Part shown: positions 27,956 to 37,707 of the stretch, one piece after another | How positions within the stretch are numbered: position 1 is the first letter of the stretch | Layout of the letters: each line of letters begins with the position of its first letter | Source: CAVVVS01 sp963751355 | Lineage (GTDB): Bacteria; Bacteroidota; Ignavibacteria; Ignavibacteriales; Ignavibacteriaceae | NCBI GenBank assembly: GCA_963751355.1 | Contig: CAVVVS010000050.1 | Coordinates: 1 to 64,000 of the forward strand | Direction of reading: 5' to 3' | DNA: 64,000 nt | Position numbers and translations under genes: made by a program | Notes under the pieces: generated by a model | What the model was told of the DNA's origin: nothing | The model's input: only the letters and a program-made list of their open reading frames with translations | Databases searched by the model: none

Positions 27956-29098
27956 ATGAAAAAAGTTTTAATATTCGGTTCAACGGGGTCCATCGGTATT
28001 AACACTCTCAACGTCATCCGAAATTTTCCCGGTAAATTTGAGATAACGGCTCTTGCCGTTAATTCCAATATAGACTTACTCCTGCGGCAAATAGAAGAAT
28101 TTCATCCTAAAGTTGTAATTGTTCAGAATGAAGCATCCGGGTTAAATTTACAGAACCTGGTTGGAAGTAAGTGTAAAGTCCTCACCGGCAGTGATAGTTT
28201 AATTGATGCTGCAAAAAATTTAGAATACGATATATTTGTAGGTGCAATGGTCGGTTTTTCCGGGTTGGCTCCTGCAATAGAAGCAATAAAACGAGGCAAA
28301 CGAATTGCTTTGGCTAATAAAGAAACTTTGGTTGTTGCCGGTGAATTAATAACCAAGTTATGCAAAGAATATAATGCTCAACTGCTTCCCATCGATTCGG
28401 AACATAGTGCTATCTTTCAATGCCTGGAAGGCGAGCGGGAAAATGAAATTGAAAAGTTAATATTAACCGCTTCAGGGGGTCCCTTTCTAAACCAGGATAA
28501 AGCATCGCTTAAAAACGTTTCCGTAAAAGAAGCGTTGAATCACCCGAACTGGAAAATGGGAAACAAGATAACAATTGATTCAGCTTCAATGATGAATAAA
28601 GGACTGGAGGTTATCGAAGCATACTGGCTTTTCGGAGTTGATAGAAAAGATATTGATGTGGTTATTCATCCCCAATCTATCATTCATTCGATGGTACAGT
28701 TTGTTGACGGCTCAATAAAAGCACAGCTCGGATTACCAGATATGAAACTTCCGATTCAATATGCTTTAACTTATCCTGAAAGGCTGCAGAATGATTTTGA
28801 AAGGACAAAAATGCCTAAGATCGGTAAGTTGACTTTCTTCGAACCTGATACTGAAAAATTTGAATGTTTGAATCTTGCTTATTCTGCATTGAACGAGGGC
28901 GGTACGGCACCGTGCATACTTAATGCAGCTAACGAAATTGCAGTGGATAAATTTTTAAAAGGGGAAATAAGATTTCCGGCAATACCCGCTTTAATAAACA
29001 GGGCGTTGGATGAAATAGAAAATCACAAGGAACCAGATCTTGAAACTATTTTTGATTGTGATTTTCAAACACGGGAATATGTGTCGAAATTAGCATGA
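27956..29098 (+). CDS. dxr: 1-deoxy-D-xylulose 5-phosphate reductoisomerase
   Basis: 380 residues, normal length. It converts deoxyxylulose phosphate to methylerythritol phosphate with NADPH, the committed step of the MEP isoprenoid route. The NADPH-binding GSTGSIG is at residues 8-14. LANKETLVVAGE, the metal and substrate segment PIDSEHSAIFQ, TASGGPF and the HPNWKMGNKITIDSASMMNKGLE block are all present. It starts at ATG 27956 with little sign of a ribosome binding site. It is followed after 213 bases by rseP, as in many bacteria where dxr and rseP are neighbours. Confidence 0.97.
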   Translation: MKKVLIFGSTGSIGINTLNVIRNFPGKFEITALAVNSNIDLLLRQIEEFHPKVVIVQNEASGLNLQNLVGSKCKVLTGSDSLIDAAKNLEYDIFVGAMVGFSGLAPAIEAIKRGKRIALANKETLVVAGELITKLCKEYNAQLLPIDSEHSAIFQCLEGERENEIEKLILTASGGPFLNQDKASLKNVSVKEALNHPNWKMGNKITIDSASMMNKGLEVIEAYWLFGVDRKDIDVVIHPQSIIHSMVQFVDGSIKAQLGLPDMKLPIQYALTYPERLQNDFERTKMPKIGKLTFFEPDTEKFECLNLAYSALNEGGTAPCILNAANEIAVDKFLKGEIRFPAIPALINRALDEIENHKEPDLETIFDCDFQTREYVSKLA

Positions 29099-29311
29099 AA
29101 TTCTTAAAATGAGTGACTATTATCAAATCCCTCGTTTCTTCGACACTATTTCTGCATCTAATTAACTAATTTACCCTAAAGTTTTATTCCTAAATTATTT
29201 TATGAAACAAGTTTTTAGTCAGCGAGTTTAATATATTTGAAGTTCTAAAATTTCATGTGAATCCAAAGGTAGCTGTATTATTTTTACAAAAAACAGGAGT
29301 ATCAACGGTTA

Positions 29312-30667
29312 ATGGATTATATTATTTATTTTGCCATAACAATCGGAATTCTCGTCTTTATTCATGAGTTTGGACACTTTGCCGCAGCTAAGTTGTGCGG
29401 GATGAGAGCTGATGTTTTTGCCATAGGTTTTGGAAAACGATTGTTTGGATGGAACAAATTAAACGGATTTTCATTCGGTAGCTTACCTGAGGATTTCGAT
29501 GGGCAAGGAAATACCGATTACAGATTGTGCCTGCTTCCGCTCGGAGGTTATGTAAAAATTGCCGGTATGGTTGATGAAAGCTTCGATACGGAATTTGCCG
29601 ATAAGGAACCAATGCCCTATGAATTCCGTGCAAGACCTACTTATCAAAAAATAATCGTTATTACCGCCGGAGTTATAATGAACCTGCTCCTGGCAATTCT
29701 GGTATTTTGGGGAAATAACTTTTTTCACGGTAAGGAAGTAACAAAAACCACTACAATCGGATACGTTGAACCTCACAGTCCTGCCGATTCCTCAGGATTT
29801 TTTGCCGGAGATAAGATTCTGTCTATTAACGGGAAAACCGTTAGTAATTGGGAAGATGTCCGTTCCGATATATACATAAATAATATCGGCGAGAATCTTC
29901 ATGTTAAAATACTACACGACGGAAGCAAAAAAGTTATTGATGTTCCACGCTCTAGAATTCCTTCCCTAGAAAGTTCTAAATTTTTCTTAATTCCATCTGG
30001 TATTAGACCTGGAATAAGGGAAGTCTTGCCGAATTCACCCGCAAAAAAAGCTGGTATTAAAGCAGGCGATATATTTCTTTCCTTAAATAAAATACCGCTT
30101 TACAGCGATAAGCAAACTACCAAGATTATAAAAAGCCATATCGGTCAGTCTCTCCCGCTTGTTGTGCTGCGTGATAAAGATACATTGAATCTTTCCGTTA
30201 CCCCTGGATCAGACGGAATGATTGGCGTAGGCATTGGAAATGCCTTCACCGGACCAGTGGATTATGAAACTTTCGGATTTTTTAAATCTTTTACTATGGG
30301 ATGGGAAGATATTGCACGAATTACCGATTTAACATTCAGCACGATGGGAAAAGTTATTAGTGGTAAGGTTGCATTTGGTAAGGCGTTTGCCGGTCCCGTT
30401 AAAATCGCTAAATTTGCAACTGTATCAGCCAATAACGGATTCGATAGCTTCCTGTCATTTCTTGCTCTTTTAAGTCTCAGCCTTGCAATCATAAATATTC
30501 TCCCTTTTCCCGTACTGGACGGCGGTCATCTAGTAATAATCATAATTGAAGGTATTGCCAGAAGAGAGATTCCTATAAAAGTTAAAATTGCAATTCAAAA
30601 TACTGGCTTTATAATTCTACTTTTACTTATGGCATTTATAATCTACAGCGATCTGATTAATTTATAA
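29312..30667 (+). CDS. rseP: RseP-type site-2 intramembrane metalloprotease
   Basis: 451 residues. The zinc-binding HEFGH is at residues 18-22 in the first membrane helix, and the second zinc ligand motif NILPFPVLDGGH is near the C-terminus. Two PDZ domains lie between them, at about 150-215 (HSPADSSGFFAGDKILSING) and 225-300 (NSPAKKAGIKAGDIFLSLN). The family cleaves membrane-bound anti-sigma factors and signal peptide remnants; the ECF anti-sigma at 23686-24153 would be a natural local candidate, but that is inference. An ACAGGAG sequence serves as ribosome binding site. Confidence 0.96.
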   Translation: MDYIIYFAITIGILVFIHEFGHFAAAKLCGMRADVFAIGFGKRLFGWNKLNGFSFGSLPEDFDGQGNTDYRLCLLPLGGYVKIAGMVDESFDTEFADKEPMPYEFRARPTYQKIIVITAGVIMNLLLAILVFWGNNFFHGKEVTKTTTIGYVEPHSPADSSGFFAGDKILSINGKTVSNWEDVRSDIYINNIGENLHVKILHDGSKKVIDVPRSRIPSLESSKFFLIPSGIRPGIREVLPNSPAKKAGIKAGDIFLSLNKIPLYSDKQTTKIIKSHIGQSLPLVVLRDKDTLNLSVTPGSDGMIGVGIGNAFTGPVDYETFGFFKSFTMGWEDIARITDLTFSTMGKVISGKVAFGKAFAGPVKIAKFATVSANNGFDSFLSFLALLSLSLAIINILPFPVLDGGHLVIIIIEGIARREIPIKVKIAIQNTGFIILLLLMAFIIYSDLINL

Positions 30668-30692
30668 GCTATATATTTTTTTTGAATATTAT

Positions 30693-30720
30693 GCCCGGAT
30701 TAAAATACCGGGCTTTTTTT
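30693..30720 (+). terminator. Terminator after rseP
   Basis: GCCCGG / CCGGGC stem with a 9-base loop and seven T residues, 25 bases after the stop codon. Confidence 0.9.
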
Positions 30721-31252
30721 AACTTTAAAAGTATCACACTCACCGTTTATCACCAAAATAAACCATTAAAAAAAATATTTCCGCCACTCTCCATAATTGG
30801 GAGTAATTTTCACTACTCAATATTGAATATTAATATAATCAACCTATTAATAACATAATTCTGAGATTAATTTAGTTCATTAGTGCAGGGGACTGATAAA
30901 TATGACTATTTAACATAACTCCGGAATCGATTGAATGCGAAAATACTATGAATCCTCTTTAAGGATTTGGTGCTGTAGATAAATTTTATTCTACCATAAT
31001 TTGACATCTACGATATCATAAAAACTTCATAGTACTGCTGCAGGCGATTAATTATTGTAGAAAAATATAATGCTACAAATTGAAGATCATTGCAGATGCT
31101 TCATTGAAATCATTAATTAAATGTTTATGACTACCGAGTTTACAATAAATATAAATTAGCATTTGCATTAGCTATCACCATTCCGGAATTAACGAAATGA
31201 TCATATTAGTAAAAAATAAATTATTGATTTTATTATATAAAGATTATATTTA
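30721..31252. other. 532-bp A/T-rich gap before the LytS/LytTR pair
   Basis: No gene, repeat or convincing hairpin found. It should contain the promoter of the sensor kinase gene. Confidence 0.5.
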
Positions 31253-32404
31253 ATGCTGTTTTATAATATACATGATAAAAAACCGGATGGTTCCTTTTAC
31301 CGAAAATCTTCAAACGAACCTGCGGAGATTAATCGCCGAATGAAAAGGAATAAAATATATTGGCTCAGCCAGATTTTAGGATGGTCTTTATTTGCCATCG
31401 TTAATATAATTGTCAGCTCATCATATCGACAATTTTCCTGGCAGAGAACATTTATTGTTCTATACATGTGTTTTGTTGGAATAAGCCTCACGCATATCTT
31501 CCGGAGTTTAATTCATAAATACACTTGGGTTAACCTCCAATTAAAAAAAATAATCCCCAGGGTAATAATTGCCAGCATAGTCATCGGTACAATAATGATC
31601 TTAGTTTGGCTCACTCTTGATATAAGTACAGGAATTCTGCATTTTAATAAAATAAGAATAGGAACATTATTAGGGGGAATTTTTCAATTAAGCAGCATAA
31701 TTCTTTTGTGGGCATTGATTTATTTTTCCGTTCACTTTTTTGAAAATTATAAAAAAGTTGAAATTGAAGCCTTGATTTGGGAAGCTGCCGTAAAAGATTT
31801 TGAATTGAAAACTCTTAAATCCCAGTTGAATCCTCATTTTATGTTTAATGCACTCAACAGTATCAGGGCATTAATTGATGAAGATCCGCCGAGCGCCCAA
31901 ACTGCTGTTACCAAATTATCAAATATTTTAAGGTATTCGTTAAAAATCGAAAGACATGAAACTGTATCGTTAGCAGAAGAAATTCAGACTGTAGCGGATT
32001 ATTTAGCATTAGAATCGATAAGATTTGAGGAAAGGTTAAAATATAATATTAATATTGAACCAAAATCAGAAAGAGTTGAAGTACCGCCAATGATGGTGCA
32101 AACTTTGGTCGAAAACGGAATTAAGCATGGAATCTCAACAAGACAGGAAGGCGGCGAAATTTCAATTAGCTCAAAAATAATCGATTCAAAACTGCATATT
32201 CAAATTATAAACAGCGGCAATATTGATGAAGATGCATTAAAAAACGCTTCAGGATTCGGCGTTAGTAATACAAAACACAGACTCAATTTGCTGTATGGAA
32301 TGGACGCTTTATTTTCAATAAAAAATGTCAGCGAGGATTCTGTACTTGTCGAAATAGTAATTCCAACCGGAGGTATAAAAAATGAAAGCTTTAATAATAG
32401 ATGA
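31253..32404 (+). CDS. LytS/YehU-type sensor histidine kinase
   Basis: 383 residues from ATG 31253; the natural start is more likely the ATG at 31340 (MKRNKIYWLSQILGW), because the first 29 residues are polar and unlike family members. Four membrane helices lie at about 35-57, 67-85, 100-127 and 137-165. The His_kinase domain has LKSQLNPHFMFNALNSI (His 195 from the first ATG), followed by an ATPase domain with MVQTLVENGIKHGI and a GFGVSNTKHRLNLLYG block. Its end overlaps the response regulator gene by 23 bases, so the pair is co-translated. Signal unknown. Confidence 0.93.
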   Translation: MLFYNIHDKKPDGSFYRKSSNEPAEINRRMKRNKIYWLSQILGWSLFAIVNIIVSSSYRQFSWQRTFIVLYMCFVGISLTHIFRSLIHKYTWVNLQLKKIIPRVIIASIVIGTIMILVWLTLDISTGILHFNKIRIGTLLGGIFQLSSIILLWALIYFSVHFFENYKKVEIEALIWEAAVKDFELKTLKSQLNPHFMFNALNSIRALIDEDPPSAQTAVTKLSNILRYSLKIERHETVSLAEEIQTVADYLALESIRFEERLKYNINIEPKSERVEVPPMMVQTLVENGIKHGISTRQEGGEISISSKIIDSKLHIQIINSGNIDEDALKNASGFGVSNTKHRLNLLYGMDALFSIKNVSEDSVLVEIVIPTGGIKNESFNNR

Positions 32405-33101
32405 TGAACGATTAGCACGCGTAGAACTTCGTAAACTACTGACGCCTTTTAAGGAGATAAATATAATCGGTGAAGCGGTAAATGCCGAAGACGCGATCAA
32501 AAAAATAAATGAATTATCACCCGAGCTGATTTTTCTGGACATCCAAATGCCCGGGAAGAACGGCTTCGAGATGCTGGAGGAATTAGACAGTGTTCCTATT
32601 GTGGTTTTTACAACCGCATATGATGAATTTGCTCTAAAAGCTTTCGAATACAATGCAATGGATTATCTTCTGAAACCCATTGAACCTAAAAGGTTGGAAG
32701 AGACCTTAAAAAAAATTGTTGAAAGCAACCGTAAGAAAGTAACTGCAGAATCTGAATACCCGGTTTTATCGGAAGAAGATCAGGTATTTGTAAAAGATGG
32801 TGAACGGTGCTGGTTCGTTAAGCTTACTACCGTACGCCTCTTTGAATCCGAAGGTAATTATGTACGCCTGTATTTTGATGACAATAAACCGTTAATATTA
32901 AGAACGCTTAATTATCTTGATGAAAGACTAGACAGCAAAACTTTCTTCAGGGCTAACCGCAAACACATTATCAATTTAAAATGGATTGAAAATATTGAAC
33001 CATGGCTGAACGGCGGTTTGCTTGTAAAGCTGAAAGGCGGAAATAAGATTGAGGTTTCCAGGAGACAGGCAATCAAGTTTAAAGATATGCTCAGTTTGTA
33101 A
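32382..33101 (+). CDS. LytTR-family response regulator
   Basis: 239 residues. Receiver domain 1-118 with acidic pair DD 7-8, phospho-acceptor Asp 53 (FLDIQMPG) and Lys near 104 (LLKPIEP). A LytTR DNA-binding domain occupies about 140-239 (RLFESEGNYVRLYF, FFRANRKHIINLKWI). It is the partner of the overlapping upstream kinase. Target genes cannot be told from the window. Confidence 0.95.
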   Translation: MKALIIDDERLARVELRKLLTPFKEINIIGEAVNAEDAIKKINELSPELIFLDIQMPGKNGFEMLEELDSVPIVVFTTAYDEFALKAFEYNAMDYLLKPIEPKRLEETLKKIVESNRKKVTAESEYPVLSEEDQVFVKDGERCWFVKLTTVRLFESEGNYVRLYFDDNKPLILRTLNYLDERLDSKTFFRANRKHIINLKWIENIEPWLNGGLLVKLKGGNKIEVSRRQAIKFKDMLSL

Positions 33102-33417
33102 GCTGATATTGTATATACTAACTCAGCAAAAATTATTGGTTCGTAAAAATATTTTGATTATTTATTGGCGGGAATAATTACATACCTTGATTTATCGGAA
33201 AGCATCGATATCATTATTCTTTAAACCAACCAAACTGCGCTGTCTCAAGATACCAAATTTGTAAACACGAATTTTATCACAGACATTAATCCCGAAAATT
33301 CTCCAAAGGAATCCTTTGGACGGATTCTCTTATTTAGCATTATTGAATTTTAATGTTCAGTATACCTGCATAGGAGATATGCGGATTAGGAATAACATTT
33401 GAAGAAGTATCTTCATA
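33102..33417. other. 316-bp gap between convergent genes
   Basis: A/T-rich. A compact palindrome TCCAAAGGA-A-TCCTTTGGA sits at 33302-33320 and may serve as a two-way terminator or be an interspersed repeat. Nothing else recognised. Confidence 0.5.
33302..33320. repeat. 9-bp palindrome with a one-base centre
   Basis: TCCAAAGGA and TCCTTTGGA are exact reverse complements separated by one A. Similar short palindromes with the CCAAAGG core recur in Bacteroidota intergenic DNA, but I could not find a second copy in the window. Confidence 0.5.
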
Positions 33418-34449
33418 TTAAATTAAAAACTGACCTTCATGCATTATAAATTTATGTGAGCCGTCCAGATAAAAAACTTTAATATCAGGTTCATAAAACA
33501 AATAATCACGATGAATTTTAGAGTAGTTTTTTCCTCCCGGGAAATCTTCATTATTCCCGAAGGCAATATGTGCCGTTCTCAAAGCTTTTTCGTCTTCCAG
33601 CATGTTGCCCGTAATTTTTGCCCCTGGATTTATTCCTATTCCGAGTTCGCCTATTATTTTCGAGTATTCATCGATATCCGTCAATGCTGTTATGCGACGA
33701 ACCAAATTTTCATCCTTACTTTCAAAACTAACTATCTTTCCATTTATTATTTCGATTAAAAGCGGAATTTCAATTAATCCGATATCTCCAATACTTGCAT
33801 CTATAACTAAAACTCCGTCTGCACGGTTTTCCTCGGGTGCACAATATATTTCACCGCAAGGGAAATTACACATTTCGCCGGATTTTATATGTACATCATG
33901 TACAAACGGACGATTTATTACTCCTAAAACCAAATCGGTACCTTCAGTTGAAGTAATATGAATATGTTCAGCATTATTAAGAGCTTGAATTCCTTGTATC
34001 GCCCTTGATTGCATGCCGGGATAATCAATATCCATTGCCCCGTTTTTCATAACTGTTTCATTTATACCGGGCATATGAGCACATCTTATACTTTTCATTT
34101 CTTCAATTTTAATAAGCCATTTAATCCTGAACGATACTTCCTTGGACAGTGCTTTTATTATATTAAGAACAATCGTTTTTCCAGTAAGAAGTTCAAGCAA
34201 ACTATCCGGAATTTCATTTAATGGGCGGGAGTTCTCATCGAGAACAAATTTAGTAACACGGCAGCCAATACTGCATGCAGAATTATAAAACGCTGATGCA
34301 ACATTATCGGAATGAATATCTGTAACAATTAATACATTATCAACCGGGATTAAATCCAATACATTTTCCATTGCCCGGAGTGCTGCCCCATGCATTATCT
34401 TATCTATAGGTATATTGGTGTTTATATTAGAAATTTCTTCACAACCCAT
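33418..34449 (-). CDS. M29-like (aminopeptidase T/leucyl aminopeptidase) metallopeptidase family protein
   Basis: 343 residues. The C-terminal half has GTDLVLGV, a glutamate in GEIYCAPEENRADG, ELGIGINPGAKITGNMLEDEK, AHIAFGNNEDFPGG and IHRDYLF. These match the metal-binding blocks (Glu, Glu, His, His, Asp) of the M29 aminopeptidase fold, also used by NicX-type dioxygenases. The N-terminal domain is the shorter Rossmann-like part (VDNVLIVTDIHSDNV). It probably works as a cytosolic aminopeptidase, but the related dioxygenases mean the reaction is not certain. It stands alone, convergent with the LytTR gene. Confidence 0.8.
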   Translation of the reverse strand: MGCEEISNINTNIPIDKIMHGAALRAMENVLDLIPVDNVLIVTDIHSDNVASAFYNSACSIGCRVTKFVLDENSRPLNEIPDSLLELLTGKTIVLNIIKALSKEVSFRIKWLIKIEEMKSIRCAHMPGINETVMKNGAMDIDYPGMQSRAIQGIQALNNAEHIHITSTEGTDLVLGVINRPFVHDVHIKSGEMCNFPCGEIYCAPEENRADGVLVIDASIGDIGLIEIPLLIEIINGKIVSFESKDENLVRRITALTDIDEYSKIIGELGIGINPGAKITGNMLEDEKALRTAHIAFGNNEDFPGGKNYSKIHRDYLFYEPDIKVFYLDGSHKFIMHEGQFLI

Positions 34450-34644
34450 TTCGTCCTCCCCTGAAACGAATCATTTCAATTTACCAACCAAATTTATTAT
34501 GGAACCCGCAAAAATTGAAACCATGTTATCTCATGACTCGAATTTGCTGTAATAAAATTGCTATCGTAAGATTTACCGAAGTTATGCTTGTTCCACGCTT
34601 ACACTATAATTTTATTTGTCGCAAAAAATTTGTTTTAGTACCAA

Positions 34645-35208
34645 TTACTGAGCAGTCATCACAAAATCAGCCGGGTCATATCCATGTTCCCTTAATATAC
34701 TATACACTTTTTCTAATTCCGCTTCACTCAGTTTGGGGGTACGGCTCAATATCCAACCATACTTTCTGGATGGATTTCCTACAACAGCGTAGTTATAATT
34801 TTCATCCAATCCTATAATCCAATAATCGCCCCAAAACAACGAGATGCCCAAAATCCGGACAAAACTAACTTCGAGCTTTGAATTTGTTTTTTCATCTACT
34901 ACTTTTGCAATTCCTTTTACTTCATTTACACTGCCATCCTTTTCAACACATCTATTAATTACATCGATCTTTTGATCTTCCCTTAATTTATATGTTGCCG
35001 TTGTATTGCTCGCACAATCACTTTGAAACTTGTTGGGTATTTTAGCAATTTCGTACCAATCACCGGCGTATTTTTCCAGATCAACATAAGCTACGGTTTC
35101 TAGCTCTTTTTTATCAGATATTGATGATTGTGCCATAATACTCGGCGTTGTGATTATTAGTGTTATGAATAAAGGTAATACAAGATTAATAATAAGAGTT
35201 GTTTTCAA
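34645..35208 (-). CDS. Lipocalin family protein (Blc-like)
   Basis: 187 residues. The signal peptide (about 1-26) ends IMAQ, without a lipobox, so it should be periplasmic or secreted rather than a lipoprotein like E. coli Blc. The lipocalin signature is YAGDWYEIAKIPNKFQ, followed by NTTATYKL, GIAKVVDEKTNSKLEVSF and WGDYWIIGLDENYNYAVVGNPSRKYGWILSRTP. It would bind lipids or other hydrophobic molecules. A GAGGGGA ribosome binding site precedes the start. Confidence 0.92.
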   Translation of the reverse strand: MKTTLIINLVLPLFITLIITTPSIMAQSSISDKKELETVAYVDLEKYAGDWYEIAKIPNKFQSDCASNTTATYKLREDQKIDVINRCVEKDGSVNEVKGIAKVVDEKTNSKLEVSFVRILGISLFWGDYWIIGLDENYNYAVVGNPSRKYGWILSRTPKLSEAELEKVYSILREHGYDPADFVMTAQ

Positions 35209-35579
35209 AATCCCCTCCTGAGATTGGAATTACGTTAAATAATATAACATGGATAATAATTAAAAAACAGCTCTTTATTTATGGCTTAAGATATTTTTCG
35301 TGAAAATATTTTTATGGTAAGCTACTATTATATAATGTATTATAAAACATTCTTGTTTTTATAAACTTCACCGAGAAGCAGTATCTTTGTAAGTGCTTAA
35401 TATCAAATAATTAACAAATACAAAAGTTCAATCTTACACAAATCAAAAGCCAATTGATAATTATTTCCATGAAATTGAATAACTCCTCCGGCGATCTTTT
35501 GTTACTCATTTAATTTCAATGTATTAACCAATTAATTTTGTTAAATTGTATCCTATTTAAAAATAACGCGGGATAAATA
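35209..35579. other. 371-bp gap between divergent lipocalin and phosphorylase genes
   Basis: A/T-rich, with TATAATGTATTATA-like stretches near 35331-35345. It must hold two divergent promoters. No gene or repeat recognised. Confidence 0.5.
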
Positions 35580-36884
35580 ATGAACGTTGTAGAACTGATT
35601 AGAAAAAAAAGGAACGGCAAACCGCTTTCGGATGATGAAATTGAATTTTTGATTTCATCGTATTCAAAGAATAAAATTCCCGATTACCAATTCTCTGCAC
35701 TTTTAATGGCAATGTTCTTACGGGGAATGAATAAAAGAGAAACAGCTTCACTCACGGAAGCAATGTTATATAGCGGAAAGGTTATAAATTTAAGCTCTAT
35801 TAAAGGTCCAAAAATAGATAAGCATTCTACAGGTGGGGTTGGGGACAAAACATCTTTGATTCTTGCACCTATTGTCGCGGCAGCGGGTGTTAATGTTCCT
35901 ATGATCTCCGGAAGAGGTTTGGGTCATACTGGTGGAACACTGGATAAACTTGAATCCATTCCTGGATTTCGAACTGATCTTTCATTGTCGGAATATAAAA
36001 GTGTACTTAAAAAATGCGGGGCAGTGTTAATCGGACAAACAAAAGATATAGCTCCCGCCGATAAGTTAATTTATTCTTTAAGGGATGTTACTGCTACAGT
36101 CGAATCGATACCATTGATAACCGCAAGTATTATGAGCAAAAAATTAGCCGAAGGAATAGACGGACTGGTGCTCGATGTAAAAACCGGTAGCGGTGCTTTC
36201 ATGAAAAGTAATAAAGATGCGGAGGAACTAGCTTCATCATTAATCAACACTGCAAAAGCATTTAATAAAAAAGTAATTGCTTTTATCACCGATATGAATC
36301 AACCCCTCGGAAATTATATAGGCAACTGGCTGGAAGTTTATGAATCAATAAAAATTCTTAGGGGCGAATCCGGGGGTGATTTGAAAGAGCTGAGTTTAAC
36401 CTTATCGGGCGCGATGATTTACTTGGGTAAAAAAGCTTCATCGGTTGAGGAAGGTAAGGAAATTTCGGAAGAGTTGATTAGGAACGGAAAAGCTTTTGAT
36501 AAGTTTGTCGAAATAGTAAAACTTCAAAACGGAAATACAAAGTTAATTTTAAATAGTGAAAGATATCCTAAATCACAAGTTGTAAAAAAGATATATGCGA
36601 AAGAGAACGGCTTTGTTAAAACAATTGATAACTATACCGTTGGTGTCTGTGCCCTTGAATTAGGTGCCGGAAGAAAAACTAAAGAGGATAAAATCGATCC
36701 GAAAGCAGGTATTATCTTCAATGTTAAAATTGGAGATTATATAAGAAAGGGTGACGTAATTTGTGAAATGTTTACCTCATCACAATCAAAGGTTGAGAAT
36801 GTGAGTGAAATGCTTTATAATACAATAAAGTTAGCCTCAAAAAAGGTTAGCCGTAAAAAACTAATTAAACGTATTATGAAATGA
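35580..36884 (+). CDS. Pyrimidine-nucleoside/thymidine phosphorylase
   Basis: 434 residues. It splits pyrimidine nucleosides with phosphate. The signature DKHSTGGVGDKTSLI is near residue 80, followed by SGRGLGHTGGTLDKLESIPGF and the substrate-binding segment YSLRDVTATVESIPLITASIMSKKLAEG. The C-terminal domain (about 340-434) has the KDxIDPxAGI pattern. Length and motifs match Bacillus Pdp and E. coli DeoA; which substrates it prefers cannot be told. It is followed after 22 bases by a ferritin-like gene. Confidence 0.95.
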   Translation: MNVVELIRKKRNGKPLSDDEIEFLISSYSKNKIPDYQFSALLMAMFLRGMNKRETASLTEAMLYSGKVINLSSIKGPKIDKHSTGGVGDKTSLILAPIVAAAGVNVPMISGRGLGHTGGTLDKLESIPGFRTDLSLSEYKSVLKKCGAVLIGQTKDIAPADKLIYSLRDVTATVESIPLITASIMSKKLAEGIDGLVLDVKTGSGAFMKSNKDAEELASSLINTAKAFNKKVIAFITDMNQPLGNYIGNWLEVYESIKILRGESGGDLKELSLTLSGAMIYLGKKASSVEEGKEISEELIRNGKAFDKFVEIVKLQNGNTKLILNSERYPKSQVVKKIYAKENGFVKTIDNYTVGVCALELGAGRKTKEDKIDPKAGIIFNVKIGDYIRKGDVICEMFTSSQSKVENVSEMLYNTIKLASKKVSRKKLIKRIMK

Positions 36885-36906
36885 TAAAATAAGGGAGAGA
36901 AATATT

Positions 36907-37359
36907 ATGGTTAAAAACCCTGAAATAGTAGAAAACTTAATAAAAAGTTATTGGATGGAAATAGAAACCATTATGAATTATATCTCAAACTCTGTAAATC
37001 TCGATGGGGTTAGAGCAGAAGAAATTAAAAAATCATTAGCAGCTGATGTTAATGAAGAAATGACTCATGCTCAAACATTGGCGAAACGATTAAAAGAATT
37101 AAGCGGAACTGTTCCTGGTTCACTTGATTTTGTTGCTTCGCAGAAATATCTACAGCCGCAGAAAAAATCAACGGATGTTGTTTCGGTTATAAAAGGTGTT
37201 ATTGAAGCAGAGGATGGAGCAATAGAGCAATACAATAAATTAATCAGACTTTGCGAAGGTAACGATTATGTAACACAGGATATGTGTATTACTCTTCTCG
37301 GTCAGGAGGAGTCGCACAGGATAGAATTCGTTGGTTTCTTGAAAGAATATCAGGATTAA
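36907..37359 (+). CDS. Ferritin-like diiron protein (bacterioferritin/Dps-like)
   Basis: 150 residues, all helical. Glu and His residues are spaced as in a four-helix diiron site: IETIMNYI in helix 1, EEMTHAQTLAKRL in helix 2, EAEDGAIEQYNKLI in helix 3 and QEESHRIEFV in helix 4. It may store iron or detoxify peroxide. A GGGAGAG ribosome binding site precedes the ATG, and a terminator follows at 37388-37424. It lies just before the haem operon, though separated by its own terminator. Confidence 0.85.
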   Translation: MVKNPEIVENLIKSYWMEIETIMNYISNSVNLDGVRAEEIKKSLAADVNEEMTHAQTLAKRLKELSGTVPGSLDFVASQKYLQPQKKSTDVVSVIKGVIEAEDGAIEQYNKLIRLCEGNDYVTQDMCITLLGQEESHRIEFVGFLKEYQD

Positions 37360-37387
37360 TAAAATATATAAATTAATAATTTCTTTA

Positions 37388-37424
37388 AAAGCACATCTTC
37401 AGATATTGAGGATGTGCTTTTTTT
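37388..37424 (+). terminator. Terminator after the ferritin-like gene
   Basis: Stem AAAGCACATC / GATGTGCTTT with a 13-base loop, then a T run, 28 bases after the stop codon. Confidence 0.88.
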
Positions 37425-37623
37425 TGAGATCTAGTCTTTTAAAGTAAAAATTAATTTTATCTACTTTATGACCTTAACTTTGTTAACCACAAATAGCTCC
37501 AAGAATCACTTAGAATTTTTTTATGCTCAATTTTATTTAAGCAATAGAATTATTCGACCAAGATTTTACATGCATATTTTTACAAAATAAACACAAAATT
37601 TAAATTATGAGTTTTTAATAATC

Positions 37624-37641
37624 TGACTGACCGGTTAGTCA
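37624..37641. promoter_or_regulatory. TetR-type operator candidate at the head of the haem operon
   Basis: TGACTGACCGGTTAGTCA: the two 9-bp halves are reverse complements except for one base. Operators of TetR/AcrR proteins are often such 14-20 bp palindromes with an ACCGGT centre. It lies 8 bases upstream of the -33 box. The only TetR domain encoded in the window is the N-terminal half of the HemD fusion in the same operon. Confidence 0.65.
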
Positions 37642-37649
37642 TTTTATCG

Positions 37650-37680
37650 TTGACTGGTATCAATAATTTACTTAAATTTG
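37650..37680 (+). promoter_or_regulatory. Bacteroidota-type promoter of the haem operon
   Basis: TTG at 37650-37652 and TAAATTTG at 37673-37680 are separated by 20 bases and match TTTG-N19-21-TAnnTTTG. The expected transcript start is about 20 bases before the ATG at 37708. Confidence 0.6.
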
Positions 37681-37707
37681 CAAGAGTAAGTTAGATAAAG
37701 GAAGTTT

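Larger units (their letters stand above)
37360..37707. other. 348-bp gap containing terminator, operator and promoter of the haem operon
   Basis: After the terminator at 37388-37424 the sequence is A/T-rich. An 18-bp palindrome at 37624-37641 and a promoter-like pair at 37650-37680 lead into hemX at 37708. Confidence 0.7.

Noticed and set aside
34515..34817. Plus-strand open frame at 34515-34817
   Set aside because: Mostly antisense to the lipocalin gene, with no supporting signals.
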